Counted from the stretch's first letter, positions 17,876-26,360 are shown. The stretch: 64,000 nt of DNA from Streptomyces barringtoniae (GCF_020819595.1 NZ_JAJHNP010000011.1:1-64000); one strand, 5' to 3'. Program-made: numbers and translations. Notes: generated by a model from the sequence alone, not told the origin.

Positions 17876-18766
17876 TCAGCGGCGCGTGCTCGCGATGCTC
17901 ACCGCGTTGGCCACCACCACCGCGCCGATGCCCGTGCACTGCGCGCCGCCCAGGTGCTGACCGAGGACCATCCAGCCGACCACGGCCGCCAGTACCGGGT
18001 TGACGCTCATGAACAGACCGAAGGTCTGGGCCGGCACCCTGCGCAGGGTGATCAGATCGGTCAGGTAGGGCACGGCCGACGACAGCACACCCGCCGCCAC
18101 CGCGCACAGCAGCGCCCCGGCCGTCGGCGGATGCCGTACGGCGAGGACGACTCCGATCGGCAGGAAGGCCAGTGCCGACGCGCACGCGGCCGCGGCCGAC
18201 CCCTGGGCACCAGGGATGCGCAGCCCGACCACCCGGTTGAGCAGGATGTACGAGGCCCAGCAGCAGGCCGCCACCAGGCCCAGCGCCATGCCCGGGTAGT
18301 CGGCGGAGGGCTGAGGGCGCATCAGCACCACGACTCCGGCTCCGGCCAGCGCCGCGCATCCCGCGTCCAGCCGACGGCGCGTGGCGGCCAGCGCGATGCC
18401 GAGCGGGCCCAGGAACTCCAGGGTCACCGCCAGCCCCAGGCCGATCCGGTCGATCGCGCTGTACAGGCTCAGGTTCATGGCGCCGAAGACCCCGGCGAGC
18501 AGCAGCACCGGCCACCACTGGCGCCGGGTGAAGTCGCGCAGGCGCGGCCGGCCGACGGCCACCAGGACCAGCGCGGCGACGTACTGGCGTACCGCCACCA
18601 CGCCGAGCGGACCGAGGACCGGGAAGGCCAGCGCGCCGATCGCCGCGCCGGTCTGGTTGGCCAGGCCGCTGCCGAACATGGCCGCCACGCCCGCCAGCCG
18701 CCCCGGCGCGGGGTTCTGGATCGCGCGGGACGTCGTGTCCGCGGGCTGTCCGAGATCTTGTCGCAT
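17876..18766 (-). CDS. EamA/RhtA-type exporter
   Basis: A 296-residue membrane protein with about ten short hydrophobic segments arranged as two EamA repeats (first from PAPGRLAGVAAMFGSGLANQ, second from YPGMALGLVAACCWASYILL). It ends VVVANAVSIASTRR. Relatives export amino acids such as threonine or homoserine or other small metabolites. ATG at 18766 is preferred; a longer start at 18811 exists but lies inside the divergent promoter. The LysR gene transcribed away from it is its probable regulator. Confidence 0.85.
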   Translation of the reverse strand: MRQDLGQPADTTSRAIQNPAPGRLAGVAAMFGSGLANQTGAAIGALAFPVLGPLGVVAVRQYVAALVLVAVGRPRLRDFTRRQWWPVLLLAGVFGAMNLSLYSAIDRIGLGLAVTLEFLGPLGIALAATRRRLDAGCAALAGAGVVVLMRPQPSADYPGMALGLVAACCWASYILLNRVVGLRIPGAQGSAAAACASALAFLPIGVVLAVRHPPTAGALLCAVAAGVLSSAVPYLTDLITLRRVPAQTFGLFMSVNPVLAAVVGWMVLGQHLGGAQCTGIGAVVVANAVSIASTRR

Positions 18767-18810
18767 GCGAGGAGCGTCCGCCCGGCCGGCTCTTGCGCAA
18801 AATGCATGCA

Positions 18811-18826
18811 CTATACGATCTATACG
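18811..18826. promoter_or_regulatory. Direct repeats in the eamA/lysR divergent promoter
   Basis: Two exact CTATACG copies (18811-18817 and 18820-18826) are separated by AT, in an unusually AT-rich stretch for this genome, directly after TGCATGCA (18803-18810). They end 8 bases before the lysR ATG. They could be LysR binding sites and overlapping -10 elements. Confidence 0.5.
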
Positions 18827-18834
18827 CTTGACGT

Positions 18835-19692
18835 ATGGATGACATCGAGCTCCGGCAGCTGCGCTGTCTCGTCGCCATCGTCGACGAAGGCAGCTTCACC
18901 GACGCGGCGATCGCGCTCGGGGTGTCCCAGGCGGCCGTGTCACGCACCCTGGCAGGGCTCGAACGGGCCCTGGGCGTACGGCTGCTGAGGAGAACCTCAC
19001 GTGTGGTGACCCCGACGGCGACCGGGTTGCGGGTGGTGGCGCAGGCCCGGCGGGTGCTGGCGGACGCAGCCGTACTGGTCCAGGAGGCCACGTCGGGGCA
19101 CACCCGGCTGCGCATCGGCTACGCATGGTCGGCCGTCGGCCGCCACACCGTCGCCTTCCAGCGCCGCTGGACCGCAGCCCACCCCGGAATCGATCTGCAT
19201 CTCGTCCGCGTCAACACCGCGTCCGCCGGTCTCGCCGAAGGCGCCTGCGACCTCGCGGTGGTCCGCCGGCCGCTGGAGGACCGGCGGTTCGACACCGCCA
19301 TCGTGGGGTTGGAGCGGCGCCTGTGTGCGATCGCCGCCGATGATCCGCTGGCCCGGCGCCGGTCCGTACGGCTCGGCGAACTCACCGGCCGGATCCTCTG
19401 GGTGGACCGGCGCACCGGCACCACCACGCCCGAGCTGTGGCCGCCGGACTCCCGCCCCGCCGTGGAGGAGACATACGACGTCGACGACTGGCTCACCGTC
19501 ATCGCCGCCGGACGCGGCATCGGTGTCACCGCCGAGTCGACCGCGAACCAGTACCCGCGGCCCGGCGTCGTCTACCGGCCGGTGCGCGACGCCGAACCCG
19601 TCGCCGTACGGCTCGCCTGGTGGCGTGACGACCCGAACCCGGCCCTCCAGGCGGTCCTCGAACTGCTCAGTGAGCTGTACCGGACGGGCTGA
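18835..19692 (+). CDS. LysR-family regulator
   Basis: A 285-residue regulator. The helix-turn-helix is at residues 5-65 (LRQLRCLVAIVDEGSFTDAA, GVSQAAVSRTLAGLERALGV). The effector domain follows from residue 88 (HTRLRIGYAWSAVG). The ATG at 18835 has no clear ribosome site and may be at or near the 5' end of the mRNA. It diverges from the EamA exporter gene and most likely controls it. Confidence 0.9.
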   Translation: MDDIELRQLRCLVAIVDEGSFTDAAIALGVSQAAVSRTLAGLERALGVRLLRRTSRVVTPTATGLRVVAQARRVLADAAVLVQEATSGHTRLRIGYAWSAVGRHTVAFQRRWTAAHPGIDLHLVRVNTASAGLAEGACDLAVVRRPLEDRRFDTAIVGLERRLCAIAADDPLARRRSVRLGELTGRILWVDRRTGTTTPELWPPDSRPAVEETYDVDDWLTVIAAGRGIGVTAESTANQYPRPGVVYRPVRDAEPVAVRLAWWRDDPNPALQAVLELLSELYRTG

Positions 19693-19799
19693 AGCGGCAC
19701 CCGGCGGTGATCGAGGCGATCAGGGCCAGGGATCCGCAGGCGGCCGAAGCGGTCGTCCGCGCCCACCTCGCCGGCCTGATCGAGGCGCTGCGGGGCTGA
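19693..19799 (+). pseudogene. C-terminal stub of a GntR/FadR (FCD) regulator
   Basis: In one frame the sequence reads RHPAVIEAIRARDPQAAEAV then VRAHLAGLIEALRG and a stop at 19797-19799. This is the typical final helix pair of the FCD domain (H-x-A-hydrophobic-x-A-I-x-A-R-D). No start and no upstream GntR sequence remain; it begins at the stop codon of the LysR gene. It looks like what is left after a deletion or recombination. Confidence 0.65.
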
Positions 19800-19863
19800 G
19801 CACCCGGGACACCCTCGTCGTCACCGCGCACGCCGGCGACGGCGCCGTATGCGTTGCACGGTG

Positions 19864-20646
19864 TCATTCCTGTGCTTCCGGCTCCACGTCCAGGCCCGTG
19901 CAGGCCAGCCCCCCGGCCACCTCGGCACACGCCTCCACGCCGCGCGGCGAGGACGCCGAGAGCATCGGGCTGCTGTCACCGGCGGGGTCGTCCGCCGGAT
20001 ATCCGGCCGACATCACGTCCCGGCCCGCGCGTACCGACACCTCGCGGGCCCGGGGTGACCGCAGCCGCACCTCGGACCAGACGGTCCCGCAGGCCGGGGA
20101 CCAGCGCAGCCGGACGGTGTAGGCGGGGTCGGTGACCGTGCTCATGGTCCGTGCGTCCCGGGCGCACACCGTGGCGTCGGGCAACTCGCCCTGGCAGGAC
20201 CGGCCGTGACAGCGGGACACCGCCGGCAGGGTCTGCGCGGCGGGCGCCGTACCCGGCCGCGCGGACAGGGCGACAGCGGCGGCGGCCACCGCCGTCACCG
20301 TACCGAACAGCGCGAACAGGGACAGCGGCAGCCATGACGGGAGCCGCCGGCCGGGGCCGGACCCCTCGGGCGCGGCCCCGGGTGCGTCGGCCCCGGGCGG
20401 GGGAGGCTCGGCCGTGGCCCACAGCGTCAGTACGGCCTCGGTGTCGGCGCCGGCGAGGCGGCAGAGCGCTTCCACGGCCTGCCGCGGCGGCGGCGTGCCG
20501 CCGGACAGATAGCGGTGCCACGCGGACTTGCTGTACGGGGTGCGCGCGGCCAGCGCCGCCAGGCTCAGCCCCGTACGGTCCTTCAGCTCGCGCAGTCCCA
20601 CCACCAGTGCCTCGTCCGGCGTGGTCGATGCTTGAGGGTGCCGCAT
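19864..20646 (-). CDS. Membrane protein: XRE helix-turn-helix plus DUF2690
   Basis: A 260-residue protein with three parts. Residues 10-75 are a helix-turn-helix (LVVGLRELKDRTGLSLAALA, ARTPYSKSAWHRYLSGG). Residues 105-128 are one membrane segment (LPLSLFALFGTVTAVAAAAV). Residues 140-245 are an outer DUF2690 domain with CHGRSCQGELPDATVCARDA. Putative cytoplasmic DNA binding joined to an external domain suggests signalling, but no target is known. ATG at 20646. The gene before it on this strand ends at a strong terminator, so it is a single-gene unit. Confidence 0.8.
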   Translation of the reverse strand: MRHPQASTTPDEALVVGLRELKDRTGLSLAALAARTPYSKSAWHRYLSGGTPPPRQAVEALCRLAGADTEAVLTLWATAEPPPPGADAPGAAPEGSGPGRRLPSWLPLSLFALFGTVTAVAAAAVALSARPGTAPAAQTLPAVSRCHGRSCQGELPDATVCARDARTMSTVTDPAYTVRLRWSPACGTVWSEVRLRSPRAREVSVRAGRDVMSAGYPADDPAGDSSPMLSASSPRGVEACAEVAGGLACTGLDVEPEAQE

Positions 20647-20763
20647 CGTGCGTCCTCGACTCCCTTTCCGCTATGGGCTGGTTCGCCCCTGTTGTCGGAA
20701 TAACTTCCCGAGGACGGCGGCTGCAACACGCGGTGAGGTATGAGGAAGGTGAGGTGTGGCGTA

Positions 20764-20801
20764 CCGAAGGCCCGTTCGGGGGTCGTCGAACGGGCCTTCG
20801 G
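20764..20801. terminator. Strong terminator after the SH3 protein gene
   Basis: CCGAAGGCCCGTTCG (20764-20778) pairs perfectly with CGAACGGGCCTTCGG (20787-20801): a 15-bp stem with an 8-base loop, 30 bases past the stop of the leftward gene ending at 20831. Confidence 0.85.
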
Positions 20802-20830
20802 TGGCTGGATGATGCTCCGGTGAAGTGCCG

Positions 20831-21463
20831 TCAGCACCACGGGAGGGCGTGGGCGGGGCGGACGTAGTGGGCCGAGACGTAGCCCGCGTGGTGCGACAGC
20901 CGGTACCAGGTGCGGTTTCCGTGCACCGAGGAGCCGTGAGTCTTGCAGGTGAGGGCCAGGACCCGGCCCGTCTGCCGGTGGCCGATCACCCGGTAGCCGG
21001 TGCCGGGACCGGAGCGGACGTTGAGCGGGGCGTGGCGGGTGGTGACCCGGCCGGTGAGGCGCTGGATGTGACGGTATGTCATCCATCGCCCCGCGAGCCG
21101 GTACTGCATCCGGTGTGCGGCGAGCCGGTAGGGCGCCGCTTGTACGACGAGGCGGTAGGCCGCCGTCTGCGGCAGGAAGCGGTGGGCCGCTCGACGGGCC
21201 GTGAGTCGGTGGATCCGGTGCACTCGGCGGCTGTGGTGCGTGCGGAGGTGGGTGCGGTGGTGCCGGTGGGTGGTGACGTACCTGCGGTGGTGGACGCGCC
21301 GGCCGGTGCGGTGCTGGGCGCGGTGGGCGTGGTGCTGGGCGGTGGCGCTGGGGACCGGGCGCGGCGTGGCGGCGCTCGCCGTGCTGACGCCGGCCGCCGT
21401 GGGCAGGAACGCGAGCACCGCGACCGTCGCCAGTAGTCCACTCTTGAGAGTCCGTCGGATCAT
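20831..21463 (-). CDS. Secreted His/Arg-rich protein with SH3 domain
   Basis: A 210-residue exported protein. The signal peptide is MIRRTLKSGLLATVAVLAFL with cleavage expected near ASA-AT (residue 31). Residues 40-140 are strikingly rich in His, Arg, Thr and Tyr (RTHLRTHHSRRVHRIHRL). Residues 150-205 form a bacterial SH3 domain (PLNVRSGPGTGYRVIGHRQT, GYVSAHYV), usually a cell-wall binding module. Four Cys are absent; two remain in the SH3 part. ATG at 21463 follows GGAGG at good spacing. Wall or polyanion binding is inferred. Confidence 0.82.
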   Translation of the reverse strand: MIRRTLKSGLLATVAVLAFLPTAAGVSTASAATPRPVPSATAQHHAHRAQHRTGRRVHHRRYVTTHRHHRTHLRTHHSRRVHRIHRLTARRAAHRFLPQTAAYRLVVQAAPYRLAAHRMQYRLAGRWMTYRHIQRLTGRVTTRHAPLNVRSGPGTGYRVIGHRQTGRVLALTCKTHGSSVHGNRTWYRLSHHAGYVSAHYVRPAHALPWC

Positions 21464-21703
21464 GGAAGCCTCCGGCTGTCGTTCTCGTGACCACGAGCAG
21501 TGATCACGACAGTCAGGGTGTCCGTGACGAGCCGTCAGAATGTCGTTCCCGCGTCCCCAGGAACGGCCGGGACGTCCCACGGGACGGGCGCCCGCGGCAC
21601 GGCCGCGCACACCCGGTCCGCGGCGCGGAGGCGTTCCGCCGTCTCCGGCGGTCCCTGTGCACGAACGGGTGAGGCGTCCCGCGCCCGGAGCCATCCGTGG
21701 CGG

Positions 21704-21991
21704 TCAGAGCGTTTCGGCGAAGGTGATCGTCCGCTCCTTCAGCAGCGGGAACACCGTTGCCCGGATCAGCTCCGCGAAGTGTTCCGTCTCCTTGTGCGCC
21801 TCGAAGCCGGCGCGGTCCGTGTAGCGCTCGTACAGCACGAAGGCTCCGGGCTGGTCGACGACCTCGTGCGCCTCGTAGGCGAGGTTAGCGGGCTCCGACC
21901 GAACCAGTTCGCGCATCGTGCGCAGCGCGCCGCGCACGGCGTCCGCGTCGGCGGGGGCGCACTGGTACTGGGCGACGACGGCGAAGGCCAT
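21704..21991 (-). CDS. ABM-domain monooxygenase-like protein
   Basis: A 95-residue protein beginning MAFAVVAQYQCAPADADAV, with LYERYTDRAGFEAHKETEHF. This is the antibiotic biosynthesis monooxygenase (ABM) fold, as in quinol monooxygenase YgiN and similar dimeric cofactor-free enzymes. The ATG at 21991 follows GGAGGA. It is a single gene with no pathway neighbours, so a housekeeping quinone or detoxification role is more likely than a biosynthetic one. Confidence 0.85.
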   Translation of the reverse strand: MAFAVVAQYQCAPADADAVRGALRTMRELVRSEPANLAYEAHEVVDQPGAFVLYERYTDRAGFEAHKETEHFAELIRATVFPLLKERTITFAETL

Positions 21992-22265
21992 GGCATTCCT
22001 CCGGTGTTCCAAGGTGTTCCCGAGGGGGTGGACCCGCCGATTCCAGCACGCTTGCGCCGAGGGGCGGGCCGTACGACACGCGACCGGATCCGGGGAGGGC
22101 CGAGCGTCGAGGACGGCCCGAGAGCCCTGGCCGGAACTTGCTTGACCTAGGCAACGAGCTGCTGACTGACGGATATGCCCATGGAAGCGCTGTCCGACCT
22201 GCCTGCCGCGTCATGCGCGCCTACCGTCCAGTAATATCCGGCGGCAGGCCATCAGAGGAGGAACC

Positions 22266-22646
22266 GTGCCCCGGTCCGAACGCTCACCCCTGCTGCTCGC
22301 CGGCCTGCTGGCCGCGGCCGGCATCGCCCACTTCGCCGCCCCACGACAGTTCGACGCCACCATTCCGCGCGCGCTGCCGGGCACGCCCAGGGCATGGACG
22401 TACGGCAGCGGGGTCATGGAGCTGGCCCTGGCGGCCGGGATCGCCGCACCCCGCACACGCGCGGTCGCCGCAAAGGCGGCCGCGGCCTTCTTCGTCGGGG
22501 TGTTCCCGGCGAACGTACAGATGGCCGTGGACTGGCGGCACCGGCCCGCACCGCTGCGGACGGCCGCCCTGGCGCGGCTGCCGCTGCAGGTGCCGCTGGT
22601 GCTCTGGGCCCGGGGAATCGCCCGGAACGAGGAGGGACGCTCATGA
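22266..22646 (+). CDS. DoxX-like membrane protein
   Basis: A 126-residue protein with four hydrophobic segments (LLLAGLLAAAGIAHFAAP; VMELALAAGIAAP; AAAAFFVGVFPANVQMA; LPLQVPLVLWA). The order and H-F-x-x-P pattern are typical of the DoxX/DoxD superfamily. The start is GTG at 22266 behind AGGAGGA. Its stop overlaps the ATG of the peroxiredoxin (ATGA), so the two form an operon probably linked to thiol or quinone redox balance. Confidence 0.82.
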   Translation: MPRSERSPLLLAGLLAAAGIAHFAAPRQFDATIPRALPGTPRAWTYGSGVMELALAAGIAAPRTRAVAAKAAAAFFVGVFPANVQMAVDWRHRPAPLRTAALARLPLQVPLVLWARGIARNEEGRS

Positions 22647-23110
22647 CGGAACACATCGAGGTCGGGGACAGGGCCGAGGACTTCGCCCTGCCCGACGAGA
22701 CCGGCACCACCCGCCGGCTCACCGAACTGCTGGCCGACGGGCCCGTGGTCCTCTTCTTCTACCCGGCCGCCCTCACTCCCGGCTGCACCGCGGAGGCCTG
22801 CCACTTCCGCGACCTCGCCGCCGAATTCGCCGCCGTCGGCGCCCGGCCGGTCGGCATCAGCGGCGACAGCGTCGAAAAGCAGCAGGAGTTCACCGGTCGG
22901 CACGGCCTCGGCATGCCGCTGCTCTCCGACGCCGACGGCACGGTCCGCGAGCGGTTCGGCGTCAAGCGCGGCTTCTCCCTCGCCCCCACCAAGCGCGTCA
23001 CCTTCGTGATCGCCCAGGACCGCACGGTGCTGGAGATCGTCCGCAGCGAACTGCGCATGAACACCCACGCCGACCGGGCCCTTGCCGCCCTGCGTGCCCA
23101 CCAGGACTGA
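22643..23110 (+). CDS. Peroxiredoxin, BCP/PrxQ type
   Basis: A 155-residue thiol peroxidase. The peroxidatic Cys is in PAALTPGCTAEACHFRDLAA (T-x-x-C), and the second Cys five residues later (C-x4-C) is the PrxQ-type resolving position. Other family motifs are VGISGDSVEKQQEF, GVKRGF and RVTFVIAQD. It reduces hydrogen peroxide and organic peroxides with thioredoxin. It is translationally coupled to the DoxX gene. Confidence 0.92.
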   Translation: MTEHIEVGDRAEDFALPDETGTTRRLTELLADGPVVLFFYPAALTPGCTAEACHFRDLAAEFAAVGARPVGISGDSVEKQQEFTGRHGLGMPLLSDADGTVRERFGVKRGFSLAPTKRVTFVIAQDRTVLEIVRSELRMNTHADRALAALRAHQD

Positions 23111-23159
23111 ACGCACCACATCCGCGCCGGGCGCACGCCTACGACGAGGGCGGGGCCGA

Positions 23160-23594
23160 TCACTGGAACGGGCAGCCCGGGTTCGGCGCGTCCTCCGAGA
23201 ACGGGGCGCCGTGCGGCAGCACGTACAGCACATCGAGCACGAGGGGGGTGTCGCCGAGGTTCCGCCCGATGTGCACATGGTCCGCACCGGCCGGCTCCTG
23301 GATCGTCGCGCCCCTGCGGTACACGCCGTCCGAGGCGCAGGCGGAGTCGAAGTGGCTGAGCGTGCCCTGCTTGACCACGCCGTACAGCGGGCCGTCGTGA
23401 TAGTGCCAGCCGGTGCTCTGGCCGGGCGGAACGGTGATCTCCCGCAGGGTGTAGTCGGTGCCGTCGATGGTGGTCCGGCTGATGATCCGGGCCGTCACAC
23501 CCGGGCCCGGCGGGGTCGCCTGCGCGGTGCCGCAGGCCAGAACGGTGGCGGCGGTCAGCGCGCCGGTGACGGCGGCACGGAGAGCGGTACGCAT
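23160..23594 (-). CDS. Secreted cupin-domain protein
   Basis: A 144-residue protein with a signal peptide (MRTALRAAVTGALTAATVLA, then a Cys, so a lipobox-like LAC is possible but the following residues GTAQA suggest ordinary cleavage). The cupin core holds the metal-type motif GWHYHDGPLYGVVKQGTL with paired His and a second His in ADHVHIGRN. Substrate unknown. ATG at 23594 follows GAAAGG. It converges on the peroxiredoxin operon. Confidence 0.82.
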   Translation of the reverse strand: MRTALRAAVTGALTAATVLACGTAQATPPGPGVTARIISRTTIDGTDYTLREITVPPGQSTGWHYHDGPLYGVVKQGTLSHFDSACASDGVYRRGATIQEPAGADHVHIGRNLGDTPLVLDVLYVLPHGAPFSEDAPNPGCPFQ

Positions 23595-23699
23595 GCGGGG
23601 CCTTTCGGAGGCGAGCGGGGTGTCGCCGCGAACATAAAGGCACCGCAAGGGAGTTGGGGCCGGAACCCGAAGATCCGTATGCGTTCGTGACCGCGGGTC

Positions 23700-24710
23700 T
23701 CAGGCCGCCGCGCCCTCGCGGACCACGTCCCGTGGCCGCTTGTCCTCGCGCAGTCCCAGGTAGCGGGGGTGCCGCAGCATCCCGTCCCGGGTCCACTCGG
23801 TGAACGCGATCTGCGCGACCAGCTCCGGCTTCACCCAGCGGGCCCGGGCCTCGCGCACGGCACCGGTGAAGGGCGAGGTGTCGCGGCGCAGCCCGTCCAG
23901 CCGCTCGCGCAGCTCCAGCAGGGTGCGCCGGTCGAAGCCGGTGCCGACCTTGCCGGCGTACCGCAGCCGGTCACCGTCGTAGAAGCCGAGGAGCAGCGCC
24001 CCCAACCCGACGCGGCTGCCCGCCGGTTCGGTGCAGCCGCCGATCACGAACTCCTGCCCCTGGGAGCACTTGAGCTTCAGCCAGTCCGGGGACCTGCGCG
24101 TCCGGTACGGCCCGTCGGCCCGCTTGGCGATCAGCCCCTCCCAGCCCCGGCCGCAGGCCTCGGCCAGCAACTCGGCGCCGCCCGCGTTGCGATGCGGGGT
24201 CAGCCGCAGCGGGGCGCGGAAGGACAGCGCCCGCCGCAGCAGCGACTTACGGACGCGCAAGGGGAGTCGACGGGTGTCGGCGCCCTCCAGACGCAGCAGG
24301 TCGAAGAGGTAGTACGTCACCGCGACCCCGGACGCCTCGATGTCCCGGCGCCGGGTCAGCCCCAGCCGCCGCTGCAGCCGCGCGAAGTCGGTACGGCCGC
24401 CGCTGAACGCGACGACCTCGCCGTCCACCGTGAAGTCGGTGCACTCCTGCGCCGCGAGCGCCTCGACGATCTCCGGATAGGTTTCGTTCAGCCGCCGGCC
24501 CGTGCGCGAGAGCAGCCGTACCCGGTCGCCCTCGCGCACCGACAGCAGCCGGACACCGTCCAGCTTCCGCTCGAACAGCCAGCCCTCGCCGAAGTCCCGC
24601 CGGTCGCTGAGCGTGGCCAGCATCGGTGCCGCCGCGAGTTCGGCGCCCGGCCCGGCCGGGCCCAGCAGTTCCCGTCGGTCGGCCGGCAGCGCGTCCAGCA
24701 GCCCCGGCAC
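23700..24710 (-). CDS. LigD-type ATP-dependent DNA ligase domain protein
   Basis: A 336-residue ligase resembling the ligase part of LigD in non-homologous end joining. Motif I is LFERKLDGVRLL, followed by DFTVDGEVVAFSGGRTDFAR, WEGLIAKRADGPY and DWLKLKC, then an OB-fold domain (LRYAGKVGTGFDRRT). The last part VAQIAFTEWTRDGMLRHPRY is characteristic of LigD. GTG start at 24710, 6 bases after the stop of the phosphoesterase gene, so both are co-transcribed. LigD polymerase and Ku genes are not in the window. Confidence 0.9.
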   Translation of the reverse strand: MPGLLDALPADRRELLGPAGPGAELAAAPMLATLSDRRDFGEGWLFERKLDGVRLLSVREGDRVRLLSRTGRRLNETYPEIVEALAAQECTDFTVDGEVVAFSGGRTDFARLQRRLGLTRRRDIEASGVAVTYYLFDLLRLEGADTRRLPLRVRKSLLRRALSFRAPLRLTPHRNAGGAELLAEACGRGWEGLIAKRADGPYRTRRSPDWLKLKCSQGQEFVIGGCTEPAGSRVGLGALLLGFYDGDRLRYAGKVGTGFDRRTLLELRERLDGLRRDTSPFTGAVREARARWVKPELVAQIAFTEWTRDGMLRHPRYLGLREDKRPRDVVREGAAA

Positions 24711-24716
24711 CGCCCC

Positions 24717-25325
24717 TCACTCCTCGCCGGCAGCCGCGACCTGCGCGAGGGTGCGTCCGGTGCGCACCGAGCGGGCCCGCCGGGGATCCGGGGTGCCGTG
24801 CCCGGCCGACCGCGCCGGCCCCTTGCGCACCAGCAGCCAGGCCTCCTGTTCACCCTCGTCTCCGCGGAAGCGGGTCAGCGCGTACTCCCCGCGCAGTTTG
24901 CTGCCGTGCAGCCGGAAGGTGGCGTGCCCGTGCTCCAGCGACTCCGCGAAGTCCACCGGGCGCCCCTTGCGGTCGTGGCTGAGCGGCTCGTACGTGCCGT
25001 TGTCCCAGACGATCACGGTCCCGCCGCCGTACTCGCCCTCCGGGATCACACCCTCGAACTCCTCGTACTCCAGCGGATGGTCCTCGGTGGGCACGGCCAT
25101 CCGCTTGTCCCCGGGATCCGTGGACGGGCCCTTCGGGACCGACCACGACTTCAGGACGTCGTCGACCTGGAGCCGGAAGTCGAAGTGCATCCGGCTGGCG
25201 TCGTGGATCTGCACCACGAAATGCGGCTCGTCACCCCCGGCCCGGGGCTCCTGCCCCGACGGCTCGCGGGTCCGCTCGAAGTCGCGCCTGCCGCGGTACG
25301 TCCGCAGCCGGTCCTCCGCTGCCAC
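24717..25325 (-). CDS. LigD-type 3'-phosphoesterase domain protein
   Basis: A 202-residue stand-alone version of the LigD phosphoesterase domain, which trims 3' ends before ligation. Conserved features are FVVQIHDASRMHFDFRLQVD (active-site His and Asp), WSVPKGPSTDPGDKRMAVPT and IPEGEYGGGTVIVWDNGTY. The start is GTG at 25325 behind AAGGAG. It is immediately upstream of the ligase gene; together they form a split LigD lacking the polymerase module. Confidence 0.9.
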   Translation of the reverse strand: MAAEDRLRTYRGRRDFERTREPSGQEPRAGGDEPHFVVQIHDASRMHFDFRLQVDDVLKSWSVPKGPSTDPGDKRMAVPTEDHPLEYEEFEGVIPEGEYGGGTVIVWDNGTYEPLSHDRKGRPVDFAESLEHGHATFRLHGSKLRGEYALTRFRGDEGEQEAWLLVRKGPARSAGHGTPDPRRARSVRTGRTLAQVAAAGEE

Positions 25326-25382
25326 CTGGGGCTCCTTCCGTACGACCGCCTCACGGGCGCCGGGTACCCCGGACGGGGCCGT

Positions 25383-26246
25383 TCAGCCCGCGATGCCGTC
25401 CAGCTCGGCGACCGCGTCGTCGGGCAGCACCAGGGACGCGGCGGCGATGTTCTCCCGCAGGTGCTCGGGGGAGGAGGTGCCGGGGATCAGCGCGATGTTA
25501 GGCGACCGGCGCAGCAGCCAGGCCAGCGCCACCTGCTGCGGCGAGGCCCCCAGCCGGGCGGCGACCTTCGCCAGCGCGCCGGACTGCAGCGGGGTGAAGC
25601 CGCCGAGCGGGAAGTAGGGCACGAAGGCGATGTTCTCGGCCGCCGTGCGCTCCACGAGGGCGTCGTCCTGACGGTTGGCCAGGTTGTACAGGTTCTGCAC
25701 GGTCACCACGGGCGCGATCGCCAGCGCCTCGTCCAGCTGCGCCGCGGTCACCGTGCTCAGCCCCAGGTGCCGGACCAGCCCCCGCTCCCGCAGCTCGGCC
25801 AGCGCGCCGAACTTATCGGCCACGGACTCGTCGTTCGGGGACTCCACGTCACCCACCCGCAGATTGACGACGTCCAGCGAGTCCACACCGAGGTTCCGCA
25901 GGTTGTCGTACACCTGCGCCTTCAGGTCCTCCGGGTGCCGGGACAGGATCCAGCTGCCGTCGGCTCCCCGGCGGGCGCCGACCTTGGTGACGATGTGCAG
26001 CTGCTCGGGGTAGGGATGCAGGGCCTCCCGGATGAGCTCGTTGACGACCACGGGGCCGTAGAAGTCGGCGGTGTCGATGTGCGTGATGCCCGCCTCCACC
26101 ACCGCACGGAGCACCGCCACCGCCCGGTCACGGTCCTTCGGCGGGCCGAAGACGTGCGGCCCGGCCAGCTGCATGGCGCCGTATCCGATCCGCGTCAGGG
26201 TCAGGCCCTCGGCCGGGGTGAGGGTGCCGCCGAGCTGTGCAGTCAT
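25383..26246 (-). CDS. Aldo/keto reductase
   Basis: A 287-residue NADPH-dependent oxidoreductase with the AKR barrel: RIGYGAMQLAGPHVF, HIDTADFYGPVVVNELI (catalytic Asp and Tyr), IVTKVGARRG (catalytic Lys) and VTVQNLYNLANRQ. In most AKRs the fourth catalytic residue is His; here the equivalent region reads VVNLRVG, so it is a divergent member. ATG at 26246 after GAGAGG. It diverges from an XRE regulator that probably controls it. Confidence 0.88.
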   Translation of the reverse strand: MTAQLGGTLTPAEGLTLTRIGYGAMQLAGPHVFGPPKDRDRAVAVLRAVVEAGITHIDTADFYGPVVVNELIREALHPYPEQLHIVTKVGARRGADGSWILSRHPEDLKAQVYDNLRNLGVDSLDVVNLRVGDVESPNDESVADKFGALAELRERGLVRHLGLSTVTAAQLDEALAIAPVVTVQNLYNLANRQDDALVERTAAENIAFVPYFPLGGFTPLQSGALAKVAARLGASPQQVALAWLLRRSPNIALIPGTSSPEHLRENIAAASLVLPDDAVAELDGIAG

Positions 26247-26360
26247 GTCGTGCCTCTCAGGATGGTGCTCGAGATGTCCGGGCCACCGTTTCCGCCGGCG
26301 GCCCGCTCTCCACCCTGAGCCCGTCGGGCCCGCCGTTGCAGTACCCCGTCGATCCTGGGA

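Noticed and set aside
23769..26318. An 849-codon plus-strand frame across the LigD and AKR genes
   Set aside because: It spans three genuine minus-strand genes with clear active sites and has no recognisable domain.
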